A stretch of 64,000 nt of DNA, taken from the NCBI GenBank assembly GCA_963675135.1, contig OY776130.1:22374001-22438000 (forward strand), given 5' to 3'. Source of the DNA: Galeopsis tetrahit. Lineage: Eukaryota > Streptophyta > Magnoliopsida > Lamiales > Lamiaceae. A program made the translations under genes and the position numbers. Under the pieces are notes generated by a model. That model was given only the letters and a program-made list of their open reading frames with translations. It ran no database searches and was not told where the DNA came from. Shown here in pieces: positions 33,134-44,737 of the stretch (the stretch's first letter is position 1; the number at the start of each line of letters is the position of its first letter).

Positions 33134-36100
33134 ATGAAGCACAAACACCTCACACCTCTCTTCTTTATCCTCATCTTCTTCACCACCTTCGATGTTTCCC
33201 ATGCAAAACCATCTCTCCCCTTCTCTGAAATTTCCAATTTTCTTCACACAATCAATTCAACTCATTCATGGAATATTCTCAAAGACGAAACCCAGAAGTC
33301 AAGCAATCAATTTCTGCTCGCCGGAGTTCTATCCTTCTTCGCGGCCGCGATTTCGAGCGCCGGCGGAATAGGCGGCGGCGGCTTATTCGTTCCCATTCTC
33401 ACAATCGTGGCCGGATTCGACCTAAAGACGGCGTCCGCCTATTCGGCTTTCATGGTCACCGGCGGCTCAATTGCGAACGTGGGCTCCCAATTTTGGGCGA
33501 AACCGCTAATCGATTACGACATTGCGCTGTTATCGGAGCCGTGTATGTTGTTGGGGGTGAGCTGCGGCGTAATCTGTAATTTGATGTTCCCTGAGTGGTT
33601 AATCACTGTAATTTTCGCTGTTTTTCTCGCATTTTGCACTTTCAAAACGTGCAATTCAGGGGTTTTGTTCTGGAAATTGGAATCGGAAAATGTGTGCTTG
33701 GAAATTGAGAATGGGGAGGCTGGTGAAAGTACTAAAGTGCCCCTGTTGAGTACCCGTGAGGAGAAATTGGGGATTCCGCTCGTCAAGCTTGGGATGCTTG
33801 TTTTTATCTGGTTTTCCTTCTTAACTCTGTATCTTCTTCGAGGAAATCGCTATGGACAAGTAAGTAATTTTTGATCAATTTTCCTGTTTATATATATTCT
33901 TGTTGATTTTGATTAATCGGTCTATTTAGTTTCATATAGTAAAAAATGATCTGTTATTTTATTAATCCTATGTTGGAAGATATGATAGAGTTAGGCCTTT
34001 GTTTCTACCGTAGAGTTTGATAACTTTCCATTCATGACTTTTTTCTTTATATCAATTACTCTCTCAATTCAAATTCACCGTGCTACTTCGATTCGAATAG
34101 AGTTTTAATAAATATTGATTAATTTATAGATAGGTTGGGGGAGTATGATGTCATATTGTTTTGCTATATTACTTGTTTCTCATTTTTTATTAGTTTATTA
34201 TGGAGTAATAGATTACTCATTTTCTAAAAAACAAATAACTTTATCACCTTTATGTACTTTATCACTTTAAATACTACTCTCTCCATTCAATTTTATTATG
34301 TTCACTTCTCCGGGTGCGGGTTTTAATAAATACAGTAGATAAGTTGGGGTATGATGAGATATTGTGGGGTCCATTTAAAGATAAAATAATTGTTTATGAA
34401 TAAAGTTAATGACAATTTGAGTAAATAAGTAATAGTTGAAGGGTGGAGATAAAGTAGTGTGACTAGTAAGTTTTCCAAATAGAGAATGAGAATAATAAAA
34501 TTGGACAACCCGAAAAGGAAAGTGTGAATTATAAAATTGGACGGAGGGAGTATTAAACACATTATTCACTTTACCTACTTTATAACTTAAATACTACTCC
34601 CCATATCTCGTTTTAAATTCATCATTTACTATTTGCTAGAAGTTAATGTGAAAGTTATTTATTAGTATTAAACAATTCTTAAATTAAAATCCGTGTTCGG
34701 ATCAAATGGATAATAAATTGAAATACGGAGAGAGAAATTGTTTATGAATAAATTGAATCACAATTTACGTAACTAAATGATGATTATAGGTTGATGATAA
34801 AATAAATCAATATTATTATTTAAAAAAATAAAATAAGATTAAATGAAATAGAACAATAAAAATATGATTGATGTTATCTTATTCCATGAATGGAAAAAAC
34901 TAGAATTTTGAAGTTAGCACTCTGTCTTTTTTATATGAACCAACAAACAAAAGGATAATTGGATGAGTTTGTTGATGCTTATACAAATATAGTTTAAAAG
35001 CATTAGTATAAAATGATACTCCACTTTAGCTTGCAGAAGATGGCAAAGGAGTAACGGCTTATGCTTCTTTTTAATGGAAAAGCTGATAAAAACAGAAAAA
35101 TAAAGACTGGATTTGAAAGAAAGATGTACATGGGCACATGTGTGTGAAAAGAAAAGGAGAAGAATGAAAACAATTCTAATAAAAGCAATAAAGAAGTTAT
35201 GCCAACAATAATATTGTTACAATAGCTGCTTATTGCATTTCATGGCCTTTCCCCTGAATTTCTTCAAAGTTTTAATTGCAATATTGTGCTTGTATCGTGT
35301 ATGTACTTGAACTTTAAGTGATTTGTATATATTCCTAATTGTCTAATTGAATTTTTGACCCACCATATTAAAACCAAGTCAAAATTGTAGTTCAATTGCA
35401 CCATGCAATTGAGTGCACACAAGTATGACTCTTGCATAAATAGTTCAGTTATTATTATATTCTAGAACCTATTTACTTTCCGAGTGCACTAATCATTTGT
35501 TAACGTCTTTAGGGAATTATAGACATAGAAGCTTGTGGGACGGGATACTGGATAATTTCATCGCTTCAAATTCCTCTTGCAATTACCTTCACCATTTGGA
35601 TCTTGCATTGCAGAAAGAGTCCAAATAATACTGCTGCAGCTCAGCAGGTTTTTCAAAGCTGTCATTTTCTATTTTGATACAGATCTTTAAAGATAAATGA
35701 TTGTACAAATCTATAAAGTGATTTATGTTTTTGTCTTGATATAAGGAAAGGGAATGTGAAGCCACAAGTCATTTGTGCGGTGATCTCTTTTTCCCTGTAA
35801 TGACGCTGTTGGCTGGGGTTCTGGGAGGAGTTTTCGGAATTGGAGGTGGTATGCTTATAAGTCCGCTTCTACTCGAAATAGGAATAAAACCCGAAGTATG
35901 TTTTACTTAACCCAAGTTTATTTGCCTGGAATAATGTTGGCTTAATTACAGCTAAATCACGAGCGAGTGTTCCGGGTATCCCCGTCTTACCTGAAACTGA
36001 CGTGTCAAATAAACTACACGACAGTCATCCCAGATTTGATGTTAGTCCAATTGACAACTGAGATGATGATTTGTGTAATTCACTTAACATGTCAGCTTCG

Positions 36101-36644
36101 GGGTAAAGGGGAAGCTACTGGGAAGTTCGAATTGCAAAGATTATTTAAATTGGTGATTGGTTTGCTATCATCCAATTGGCAACTTAGATGATGGTTGTGT
36201 AATTCACTTGACACTTTCAGCTTCGGGAAATTAAGACCGTGATTTTAGCTGCAATTAAGCCAATATGTTTCGACTACTTTAATTTGCTTACATAAGTAAA
36301 TGAAATTCAATCACTCTTGTGATGATGATAACTAGGTAACAGCAGCAACATGTTCGTTCATGGTGTTGTTCTCGTCAACAATGTCTGCAATTCAATACCT
36401 ATTTTTGGGGATGGAGCACGTGTATGGTGCAGTAATTTATGCTGCAGTTTGTTTCAGTGCCTCGTTAGTTGGTTTGACGGTGGTACAACGAGCAATAGTG
36501 AAACACGGGAGGGCGTCTCTCATTGTGTTCTCGGTTGGTACAGTTATGGCTTTGAGTACTGTTCTGATAACTAGCTTTGGAGCTGTTAATGTATGGAAAG
36601 ATTATAATAGTGGGGAGAACATGGGATTCAAGAAACCTTGCTAA
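33134..36644 (+). CDS. Sulfite exporter TauE/SafE family membrane protein, four exons
   Basis: The exons are 33134-33859, 35513-35647, 35746-35895 and 36336-36644. Each intron has GT/AG borders and phase 0, giving 439 residues. An N-terminal signal-like segment (MKHKHLTPLFFILIFFTTF) is followed by the first conserved TauE repeat (AAAISSAGGIGGGGLFVPIL and TASAYSAFMVTGGSIANVGS). Later come LLAGVLGGVFGIGGGMLISP in exon 3 and TAATCSFMVLFSSTMSAIQY in exon 4, the second copy of the same repeat. Several other hydrophobic helices fit a polytopic transporter. The family is linked to export of sulfur-containing anions or related organic anions; the substrate here is unknown. I prefer ATG 33134 over the in-frame ATG 33056 because the signal segment follows it and 33056 falls close to the predicted transcription start. 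No stop or frameshift was seen, so this looks functional, though slightly short for plant members. Confidence 0.92.
34277..34550. mobile_element. Stowaway MITE in intron 1 of the TauE gene
   Basis: TA flanks both ends (34275-34276 and 34551-34552). The ends are CTCTCTCCATTCAATTTTAT and ATAAAATTGGACGGAGGGAG, inverted repeats of the Stowaway type. It shares internal blocks with the MITE at 17152-17648. A degenerate relative may continue at 34590-34740. Confidence 0.88.
35939..36261. mobile_element. Mutator-like MITE in intron 3 of the TauE gene
   Basis: The inverted ends are GGCTTAATTACAGCTAAATC and ATTTTAGCTGCAATTAAGCC, about 20 bp with small gaps. The flanks AATAATGTT and AATATGTTT resemble a drifted 9-bp duplication. 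Inside, a block around ATGATGATTTGTGTAATTCA (36062) is repeated with changes near 36189. It fills most of intron 3 without touching the splice borders. Confidence 0.72.
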
Positions 36645-36753
36645 ATTACACTTTTCTGTTGAAGTAGAAAAGGGCAATACTTGAGAGATTTCACGTTAAC
36701 AAATTATGTCTCTTTTTATTCCAATTTTTGGATTTTCATCGCGTGTATCTGCT

Positions 36754-36759
36754 AATAAA
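36754..36759 (+). terminator. Poly(A) signal of the TauE gene
   Basis: AATAAA lies 110 bases after the TAA stop, in a U-rich 3' region. Plant signals are loose, so this is a candidate only. Confidence 0.5.
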
Positions 36760-37179
36760 TTGAGAAACTGTCGGACATCGTCTTGCACGTGACAACTTCA
36801 GGAGCTGGTCGTGCATATGAGAACCACCAGACGATTAGCAAATGGAACGAAAAAACGCAAAAAATGAATGATCTGAAACAAGGATAAAGCAAAATGATTA
36901 TGAGAGATCCAATTTGAGTCTTAGATACGTGCAACTGGTTGACACAGTGTTTGTCTTTGAAAAATTAAATTTAAATAATTCGAAAACATTTTACAGAAAA
37001 AATAAATAAACATCTGTAAGTAATATTAAAAAATAAAATCTACAAAACATTTGTCAACATATTCTCTTCGTCTCATAATAACTTTTACTTATATGTGGAC
37101 ATAAATACCAATAAAGTGTAATAATGAGTATGATTTTAAAGGGTAATTTTGTAAATTATTATTTATTAAATAAATGAGA
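36760..37179. other. Intergenic DNA downstream of the TauE gene
   Basis: AT-rich with no ORF. A CTCTTCGTCTCATAATAAC stretch near 37065 looks like a decayed Stowaway end. Confidence 0.5.
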
Positions 37180-38312
37180 GCATCCGCAAGCTGGTCAACG
37201 GATGAGACATGAAAACCCCGAAGTTGTGGCGCTTTGACAAGGTCCTGAACAAAATGATTGTCGATGGCGATATGCTTCATCCAGGAGTGAAACACTGGAT
37301 TGGAGCATAGATAAGTAGCCCCAATGTTGTCACAGTAGATGACTGGCGGTGTAGAGACGGGAACAAAGAGTTTAGTAAGAATGGGCTTAGTCCATTGAAG
37401 TTCAGCTGCAGTTGAGGCAATGACACAATATTCGGCCTCAGTGGAGGATCGAGCAACCGATCGTTGCTTATGAGAGGACCAAGAGATCGGATTGACACCA
37501 AGATAAACGATGTAAGCCCCAGTGGAGGTTCGATCGTTACAATTCTCAGCCTACTCAGCATTAGTGAAACAGTGAAGAGAAAGGGAAGATTGACGACGAA
37601 GAACAATTCCCAAAGAACGAGTGTCATTTAGATAATGAAAGAGGCGTTTGACGGTACCCCAATGACGTTCAGTGGGTGCATGCATAAACTGAGAGAGCTT
37701 GTTGACAACAAAGGCAATATCCGGTCGGGTAAAGAGCAAGTATTGTAAGCTGCCAAGAGCTTGGCGGTAAACAGTGGCATCTGAAGGTGGTGTGCCATGC
37801 ATCGACAAGAGATAAGGTGACCCCAGGTGGAAGAGGAGTCTGAAGTGGTTTGGAGTCAAGCATATATGTCATATTTGTCAAGTAGATCAGTGGTGTACTT
37901 ACGATGAACTAGTGTGCAAGTAGATGGAGTTCGTAGTACCTCCACACCAAGGATGTAAGATAGAGAACAAAGATATTTGACAGAGAATTGTGAGGCAAGA
38001 GCACTGACAACAATGTCCAAAACCTAAGGAGTATTACCAGTTAAAATGAGTTCGTCGACATAGAGCAAAAAATAAGCAGTGACCCCATCCTTGTTGTAGA
38101 CAAATAAGGACGCATCCCACTTCGTGTGAGTGAAGCCCATAGTTGACAAGAAGGCATGAAGAACGTTATACCACGTTCTAGGAGCTTTCTTGAGACCATA
38201 TATGGACTTGTGGAGTTTGCACACACAAGAGAGAAAGTTGGAATCCGAGAAGCCAAGAGGTTGAGCCATGTATACCTCATTAGGAAGGGTGTCATGCAAG
38301 AAAAGTTTGTCT
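37180..38312 (-). pseudogene. Copia RT C-terminal part and RNase H (part of the split minus-strand element)
   Basis: On the minus strand from 38312 the sequence reads FLHDTLPNEVYMAQPLGF, SIYGLKKAPRTWY and LLYVDELILTGN (YVDD changed to YVDE), then RNase H pieces ending VSSVDQLADALI near 37185. This continues the RT whose N-terminal part is at 44446-44737: that part ends at FDVNN, where the family continues with AFLH. About 6.1 kb of other DNA now separates the halves. Several frameshifts lie between 37280 and 37990. The 3' LTR is absent. Confidence 0.88.
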
Positions 38313-40387
38313 TTTACCTCAATATCTACCGTGATAATAATTATCTATTCACCAAAGCATGGCACACTACAAACTTATCATGGCACTCATACTTTTAACA
38401 TGATTAATTAGATCATAAAATTTCATATCACAATAATATGGTTTATAGTGAGTGGTTCACTAATTGAATTCGATTCACTGATCACTTTCACTATAATATG
38501 ACATTCAATGACCTAGATTATTGTATAATGATACGGGGCCAACAAAAACGAAATATGTTAGTGTTGGTTCACCAACTACATGTTGGTTCATTGTAAAATG
38601 GGCAATAACATCAGTTATTCTTGATAAAAACTCATCTACTTTTTCCTATTGTTTTTAGTGCGTAAAAGTAAATGGTCAGTTACAATGTTCCTATACCTTT
38701 TGAAATGATATTATAATTATATACTATACATCTTACTTTTAAATATTAGACTTGAAAAACAATTAAAAAAAAAGCTTGAAAAATCAAATAGTAATTGCCA
38801 AAATACTTAACAAAAAGGTAAAAACTTGTGTGAGATCTTCTCACGGATCTATTTTCGTGAGACGAATCCCTTTTAACCCATATTTTAAAATTTTTGGTAG
38901 GATAACTTATTTTTTTTTCCAAATTTTCTGTTTATAAAAAAAGTGACAGTGTTTAAGTAAAACGTGATAATGTTTTTAATAAAAGTAACTATCACTTTTT
39001 CCTTAAACACTATCACTTTTTGATCAAACATTATCGCTTAACTCTAACAAAAGTAATTTAATAAAATTTAACAATAATCAATAATATCTTACTTTTAAAT
39101 GGTAGACTTGAGAAATACAAAGAATATTAAAATATTCCAAATCTTTTTCAATTTTTATAATATTTTTTCCCTTTAAACTAATAAATAAATATAAGAGTTA
39201 ATTTGATATACGCCTCCCAGGCTCCCATAATACAACAAACAAGTACCAAACCAGAGGCGACAATCTTCCCTCCAATTCCCAAAAAGAGGCGGCAACCTTC
39301 TCTCCAATTCCCTAATTTGATATATATGCCCCCCAGATTGTGTTTCTATATAGGTTATTTAGTCATTAATGTAAACTTGGTCGTTGGGGCTTGAAGAGTA
39401 ACCAGGCAAGGTGTGCTTTTAGTTTCTTCTTTAACAAATTACGATTGATTTTTCTCTGATTGATTATAAATTTCTTATATGTATTAGTTATGAGTTGCTT
39501 TGATGATCTATTGGCCTTCTGATTGAGTCTCCAAAGAGATGCTTCTTTGTGTAGAGTGTCTCATTGAATCTATTGGAGTGAACATATATAGGTCTTGATC
39601 ATGCTCTTATGTTTTTATTTCCAGATTGATGCTGTGAATATTCCAAAGCTCTCTTGTTAGTCACCTAATCTTGGTTTTCTAAAAGTATCCTAACCTTGAA
39701 AGAGATTTTTATAATATATTTTTGGAAGAGATTTTTATTAACGTGGATGTCAAATACTTTTATTTTTCTATTGTTGAGACAATGTCTTGTATGCATCAAT
39801 GGTTTCCCTAATACAAGTATCAAACATGAATCGATTGTTGGCTGCAATTTAGTAGTAGTAACATATGTTTATAAAATAATTTACCAAGTCTAACAAGTTT
39901 TGGACTCTATCTATCTAGCATTGATAGAAGGCTTAATGAGATCAGTAAAAGTCTTGTGTCATAGTCATTAGTCCAGTCAAGTTGGTATTGTTTTGCGTTT
40001 GAGTTTCTCTTAGTAGCTTGAGCTCGGGTTCTTGCTTATCTTCCGGGTTTGCCAGCAACAGTAATATATGTTTTCTTATTGAAATTGTTGAGAGAGAATT
40101 GAGTTAATTAACTTTTAAAATGCTTGAATGCCATATGAAAAGTTAGGAACATGCGTAATATGATGGGTAATTTAAATGGAAATTTACTGGCCTTTGGTAC
40201 TTGATGCGTTCTATATGAACTCCAGAGTCTGTATAAGAGGCTTTAGATTAATTGTTTGGTATAGGTGATTTTGTAGCATGGCTCATCATAACCATTGGTC
40301 CTGTTTAAATCTTTTAATGCCTGAAAACTGATGTTTTAATTTTAGTAGCACATTTATGATGAGAATCTTGTGCTATCCTTTTCACAG
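38313..40387. other. AT-rich part of the gene-carrying CACTA region
   Basis: No coding similarity is visible. An imperfect inverted repeat (AAAAAGTGACAGTGTTTAAG near 38939 and CTTAAACACTATCACTTTTT near 39003) may form a hairpin. A GCAAG/GT at about 39410 resembles a donor after a possible leader exon, but I cannot name it. Confidence 0.45.
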
Positions 40388-40530
40388 CTCAAGACAAGAT
40401 CTCAGATTTTGAGATGAAGCTTACGGATATTGACAGTGAGCATCTTGGAATCCTAGAAGCTAAGAACTATGTTATAGTTAAGATGCCATTTGTAGAATTT
40501 GCAAGGATCTTAGTAGCATTGGTGACATAG
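40388..40530 (+). pseudogene. PCNA: Captured PCNA exon fragment
   Basis: After a TTTTCACAG acceptor the exon reads QDKISDFEMKLTDIDSEHLG, then a drifted ILEAKNYVIVKMPFVEFARI, and ends ATAG/GTAACG. This is the DNA sliding clamp (PCNA) segment before the central loop; in plant PCNA the equivalent reads DFEMKLMDIDSEHLG. One copy of a 10-bp direct repeat GCAAGGATCT has been lost near 40501, which shifts the frame. With it restored the exon would be 153 bp and in phase. The exon lies alone, so no clamp protein can be made. It is part of the CACTA element, in the same orientation as the XCT exon downstream. Confidence 0.85.
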
Positions 40531-40802
40531 GTAACGTGCAAACTGTCCTAAACATTAATTGTGGATTCAGATGCTTGGTTAGTATAGTTGTCATTTGATT
40601 TTGACTCCACAAGCAATAGGTCTTGTATATCTTTCATATGTAGTTTATTCTAGGATTTCTTTTGATTAAATCATGTTGAATTTGATGCTTCAACTAATTG
40701 CTTTCTAAATCAATGTATGCTCATCAACTTTTGCTTATTAGTTATTAAGGAACCAATCATATCATTATATTCCTTATTTCCCACAGTTAAATTCGACTCG
40801 GT

Positions 40803-40969
40803 ATGTGTACTCTTGACGGTTATGTTGACACGGCGCAGGACGTTGTTCGTATTCGACGATTGGAGAAGCAAAGAAAAGCTGATTGCTGCAAAGTCCAAGA
40901 GCTCAAGAACAAAACCACCGAATCAAGAGGCCAGCCGGTCTCCTCCAATTCGGCTCCAGCACCTCCAAG
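40803..40969 (+). pseudogene. XCT: Captured first exon of XAP5 CIRCADIAN TIMEKEEPER (XCT)
   Basis: From ATG 40803 the frame gives DGYVDTAQDVVRIRRLEKQR, then KADCCKVQELKNKTTESRG, and after a one-base frame change GLLQFGSSTSK before a CCAAG/GTATAC donor. This is the conserved N-terminus of the nuclear XAP5-family protein XCT, known from plants as a regulator of the clock and of splicing/small RNAs. The start is retained but the frame change near 40935 would truncate translation. No further XCT exons follow. It sits 272 bases downstream of the PCNA exon on the same strand. Confidence 0.8.
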
Positions 40970-41479
40970 GTATACATACGGTCATCGTTCACTGCTATGG
41001 ATGTAATGATGATTGAAAACTATAATATTTTTTCTATTGATATAAAACTTGATCCTCAGCTTCCATAATCTACACGTCAGAAGCTCATGATGCACTTATA
41101 TGCTTTTAGCCTGATCATTATTTTTGTTACTTTGGCTTGTTTAAGTTCATTTGTTCACACTGCTTCAATGAATAAATCACTTATATCGTATCATTGAGTT
41201 GTTACGTTGTTTGATGAGAGTCCGGATGAGGGAAGATGATTGAGATACTATGCACGGCATAGTGTCACATCAGCAACTCAACAGTGATTCTTGGATAATT
41301 GAGATTATATATGAGATGGTCCATATGGATTAGGTTTCTGAACTAATTCAGTACTTTATTTGAACAAATGATGCACTTTGAATTAGTAACATAACTTATA
41401 TATGTTCCGTGTCTTTTGGTTGAGTAGTCTTGCATCTGTATTTGAAATTGATCATTCGTTATTATTCTTTTGGTATTAG

Positions 41480-41532
41480 GGCCCAGAAGAATTTTGTTTC
41501 GGAAAACATTGGGCCGGCTTCAGAGTGAGGAG
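41480..41532 (+). other. Exon-like segment of unknown origin
   Basis: The segment between a GGTATTAG acceptor and a GAGGAG/GTAAAC donor is GC-richer than its surroundings and begins GGCCCAGAAGAATTTTG. It may be a third captured exon. I do not recognise the protein in any frame. Confidence 0.35.
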
Positions 41533-43624
41533 GTAAACCATTATCCTTCTTATCATTGTGTTTGATTTTATTTCCCATCGTTTTGGGGATATTGCTCCAC
41601 GGATATGAACTTTGGTAGTGGAATTGGAAAGCATATTTAAAATGACAATGGGTTCAATTGAAGACCTGTTTTACTGGAATTGTGTTTTTATTAATTTTTA
41701 ATGTGGTTATTTGTACTCATTTTCATAGTACATGTCTTTTCAAAGTTGTTTTGTTTTAGTTATGGAGTTTGAAAATATTAATATTTCTAAAAAAAGATCA
41801 CAAACAAAAAAATGACTGTCTCATGGAGATATGAAATAAAACACCACAAATGATACATTTACATCATGTTGGTATCTCTTCTGGGTTAGAAATTATTTTT
41901 TACTATCATTTAGAATGACAAGCTCTAAGAAAGAACTTTTACCCTGCTCTGTCTCACTAATCATGTATATATATATACTAAAAACTTTACCCTTTATGAA
42001 GTTTCTGATTCATGATATGGCAGCCTTCGATTATAATGACAATTTTTATAGCTTACATAAGGGCACCAACTCAAGTATAAAAATGTCTCTATAGTCTATC
42101 TTGGGAGAGGATACTTACTCTTCAATGACTACATTAAATTTTGTTAAAGATTTCTAGATCAAAGTGCATTTTCTGCATCGTAAATGTTTAGTTTTCAAAC
42201 ATGTATTTTTTATTGTTTGTGATAGTGAAGTAGACATGATCATTCAGGTAATGTAGATAGTATGGTGAAAACAAATTATTGCTGAATTTTCTATATATGG
42301 CATATCTGATTTAAATATTACGTAGAAGGTTAAAATATTGTACTATCTCTGATTTTCCACTATCATTAGGTAGATTCATTTCATTTTGGCTCTATCTCAT
42401 TAATTTGAGGAAGAAAGGCTTTGCAGTTCTTATTTCACATGAATGCTTTGATGCGAAAGATGGCATGAAAGGGTCTGGAAATTTTTGCTTACATGTTCTA
42501 ATTGAAAGATCACATTGACGGCCTTGTACATATCAGATGTAAGATCTGATTTTTAACTTGGTATATATATTATTTAGCTTGGTAGGTAATTCTCTCCAAT
42601 ATTTTTGAATGTCAGGTTCGATACTTATGAGTTTTTATTATTTTGATATGTGTCTTAGTATTATTTTGGTTTAAATATTTTTTTTACATGGTATCTCAGC
42701 ATTTGTTTTAAAAAAATTAATTTGAGCAGGTTGTGTTTTAACTTTTACCCATCAACTTATTGAACTAGGTTGTATGGATGGTTTAACCCTGAAATCTACG
42801 TTTTCCTTGTATTTGCTGCATGTTCTATCAACTTCGTGACTGATAAATATGCCTTGCATTCGTTTCATTGGCCTTTTACTGAATTTTAGTCAAGCATAGT
42901 GGGAGACATGGTATTTTTCTACCTGCATTATGAATTTGTATTTAGTGCACGAATAACAATATTTGATACATATTAAATGTATTCTTTATATTATTTAAGG
43001 AGGAATATTATTTCATAGACACTTGGCCTTCTCTTTTATAATTGACATTTTTTCACTCACAGAATTGCTTTGTGAATAAATACAGCATGATTTGAATCTA
43101 AGTTAAAAAATCATGTGATCCTGTTGAGCTTCTTGGATTGCTGATACTAACAAATGTTTTAATATAATTAACATGTTTTAGGTAAATAAATACAAAGTTT
43201 CAAATATTTATTGCAAACATAATCTAGCTTAATTACTTGTTATTATTCTCTCATAAAGTTGTTATTCGAGTTGAGTTGAGTCAAATTCTTGTGGGAGTCG
43301 AGCTCGGCTCGATTATATTGGCGAACAAAAAAATGACATTGACTCGACTTGTAAATGAGTCTAACGAGCAGAGCCTAACAAGTCAAATGAAATCAAAATA
43401 TTTTTTAAAATATATCAAGCAATAACACTCTTGAGTAAATAGTGTATCTAATGAGATTGAGCTCAACTCATTCATATATACAAGCAAGCTGAGTTCGAGC
43501 CTTAAAGAGTGAGTCGATTTGATTTCATGGGCAGCTCAATTCGCTTAACTACACTAGACTATCATATTCTTGAGATGTCTAAAGTTCGAAAACCATGAGT
43601 CCATGACCTTTTACTTCGATGGAT
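41533..43624. other. AT-rich interior of the gene-carrying CACTA region
   Basis: There is no supported gene. Around 43250-43530 there are several GAGTCGAGCTC/GAGTTGAG-like dyads, possibly a decayed small transposon. Confidence 0.45.
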
Positions 43625-44445
43625 TACGTTTGTGACGAAAACATTTTGTCACCAAATATTTTGAATAATTAATGACAAAAATAGTATTGTCATGAAAATA
43701 TATATTTTATGACTTTGAATGTTGTCATCAATTATTATGAAAATTATCACCAATTATTATTATGATGAAAACATTTTGTCACTAAATATCTCGAATAATT
43801 AATGATGAAAAATAGTATTGTCATGAAAATATATTTTTTTGATGTCGAATATCGTCATCAATTATAATTAAAATCGTCACCAATTATTTTTGTGACGAAA
43901 ACATTTTATCACTAAATATTTTGAATAATTAATGATGAAAAATAATATTGTCATTAAAATATATTTTTTATGATGCTGAATATCGTCATCAATTATTATT
44001 AAAATCGTCATCAATTATTATTGTGACGAAAATATTTTGTCACTAAATATTTCAAATAATTAATGACGAAAAATAGTATCCTTATGAAAAAAAAAAATTC
44101 CGACGTCGAATGTTGTCATCAATTATTATTAAAATCGTCACCAATTATTATTGTGACAGAAGATTAGCATCGTCAAGTAAAAATATTTTTCATGACGTCT
44201 AATTTTGTCATCAATTATTATCAAAATCGTCACATAGCATTATTGTGATATATTTATTAACATCGTCACAAAATATACAAATTTGTGACGAAAAAAATTA
44301 AAAGTGGTGACAAATTTAAATTTTGTCACAATTTCTAATACTTTAATGACGAAAAATAAATTTTGTCATCTTTAAGTAACAAATTGTGACGATTTTTGTG
44401 TCGTCGCAAAAGTTTTTGTCACGAAATGTGTGATTTCCTGTAGTG
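43625..44445. repeat. CACTA subterminal array with ~130-bp tandem units
   Basis: GTGACGAAAACATTTTGTCA-like starts recur near 43632, 43762, 43892 and 44023, giving a period of about 130 bp for at least four copies. Each unit also contains AATAATTAATGA and ATCAATTATTATTAAAATCG. The inverted CGTCAC/GTGACG pairs are likely transposase-binding sites. The array ends in the TAGTG terminus. Confidence 0.88.
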
Positions 44446-44737
44446 ATTGTTGACATCAAACTGTCGAATGGGCCAGTTCTGAGAGACGGCTGGACTGAGA
44501 ACTATCCGAACGGTGGCTGGCTTCACAACTGGACTGTAGGTCTTGAAAAAATCAATGATAGTGCGCTGGTGAAACCCTTTAGGAACAGTCTGGCTTTAAA
44601 CTTGACAACTGAACCATCCAGTTTCCGCTTGATACAAAACACCCATTTGCAGCCAACAACATTTTGGGATGTGGATGGGGGAACTAGATCCCAAGTGCCA
44701 TTCTTGAGAAGTGTAGTGAATTCAAAGGACATGGCTT
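44446..44737 (-). pseudogene. Copia RT N-terminal part (split minus-strand element)
   Basis: The minus strand reads MSFEFTTLLKNGTWDLVPPS, VVGCKWVFCIKRK, FKARLFLKGF, then SPVVKPATVRIVL and QFDVNN at the CACTA border. These are the standard opening motifs of copia reverse transcriptase. It is bounded on one side by the CACTA end and on the other by a solo LTR. Confidence 0.9.

Larger units (their letters stand above)
38313..44445 (+). mobile_element. CACTA-type transposon of a second family carrying host exons, left end not resolved
   Basis: The right end is clear: GATTTCCTGTAGTG at 44445, preceded by about 800 bp of CGTCAC/GTGACG subterminal repeats, joins the interrupted RT reading frame at GATTGTTGACATC. 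At the left the RT frame resumes at about 38312, but the expected CACTA end and duplicate target bases are missing. The left terminus was probably deleted or rearranged. The interior holds a PCNA exon, an XCT exon and one further exon-like segment, all on the + strand. No transposase ORF was found. Confidence 0.7.

Noticed and set aside
38355..38375. CACTACAAACTT near 38363 as the left end of the third CACTA element
   Set aside because: It does not match the inverted right terminus (CACTACAGGAAATC), no matching 3-bp duplication exists, and it lies about 50 bp inside the junction with the RT fragment.
39203..39410. Possible leader exon upstream of the PCNA fragment
   Set aside because: A GT donor-like site exists but no protein or UTR similarity could be recognised, so it is mentioned only as context.
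43625..44160. Regular spaced repeats considered as a CRISPR array
   Set aside because: The units are contiguous ~130-bp tandem copies in a plant transposon end, not short repeats with unique spacers.
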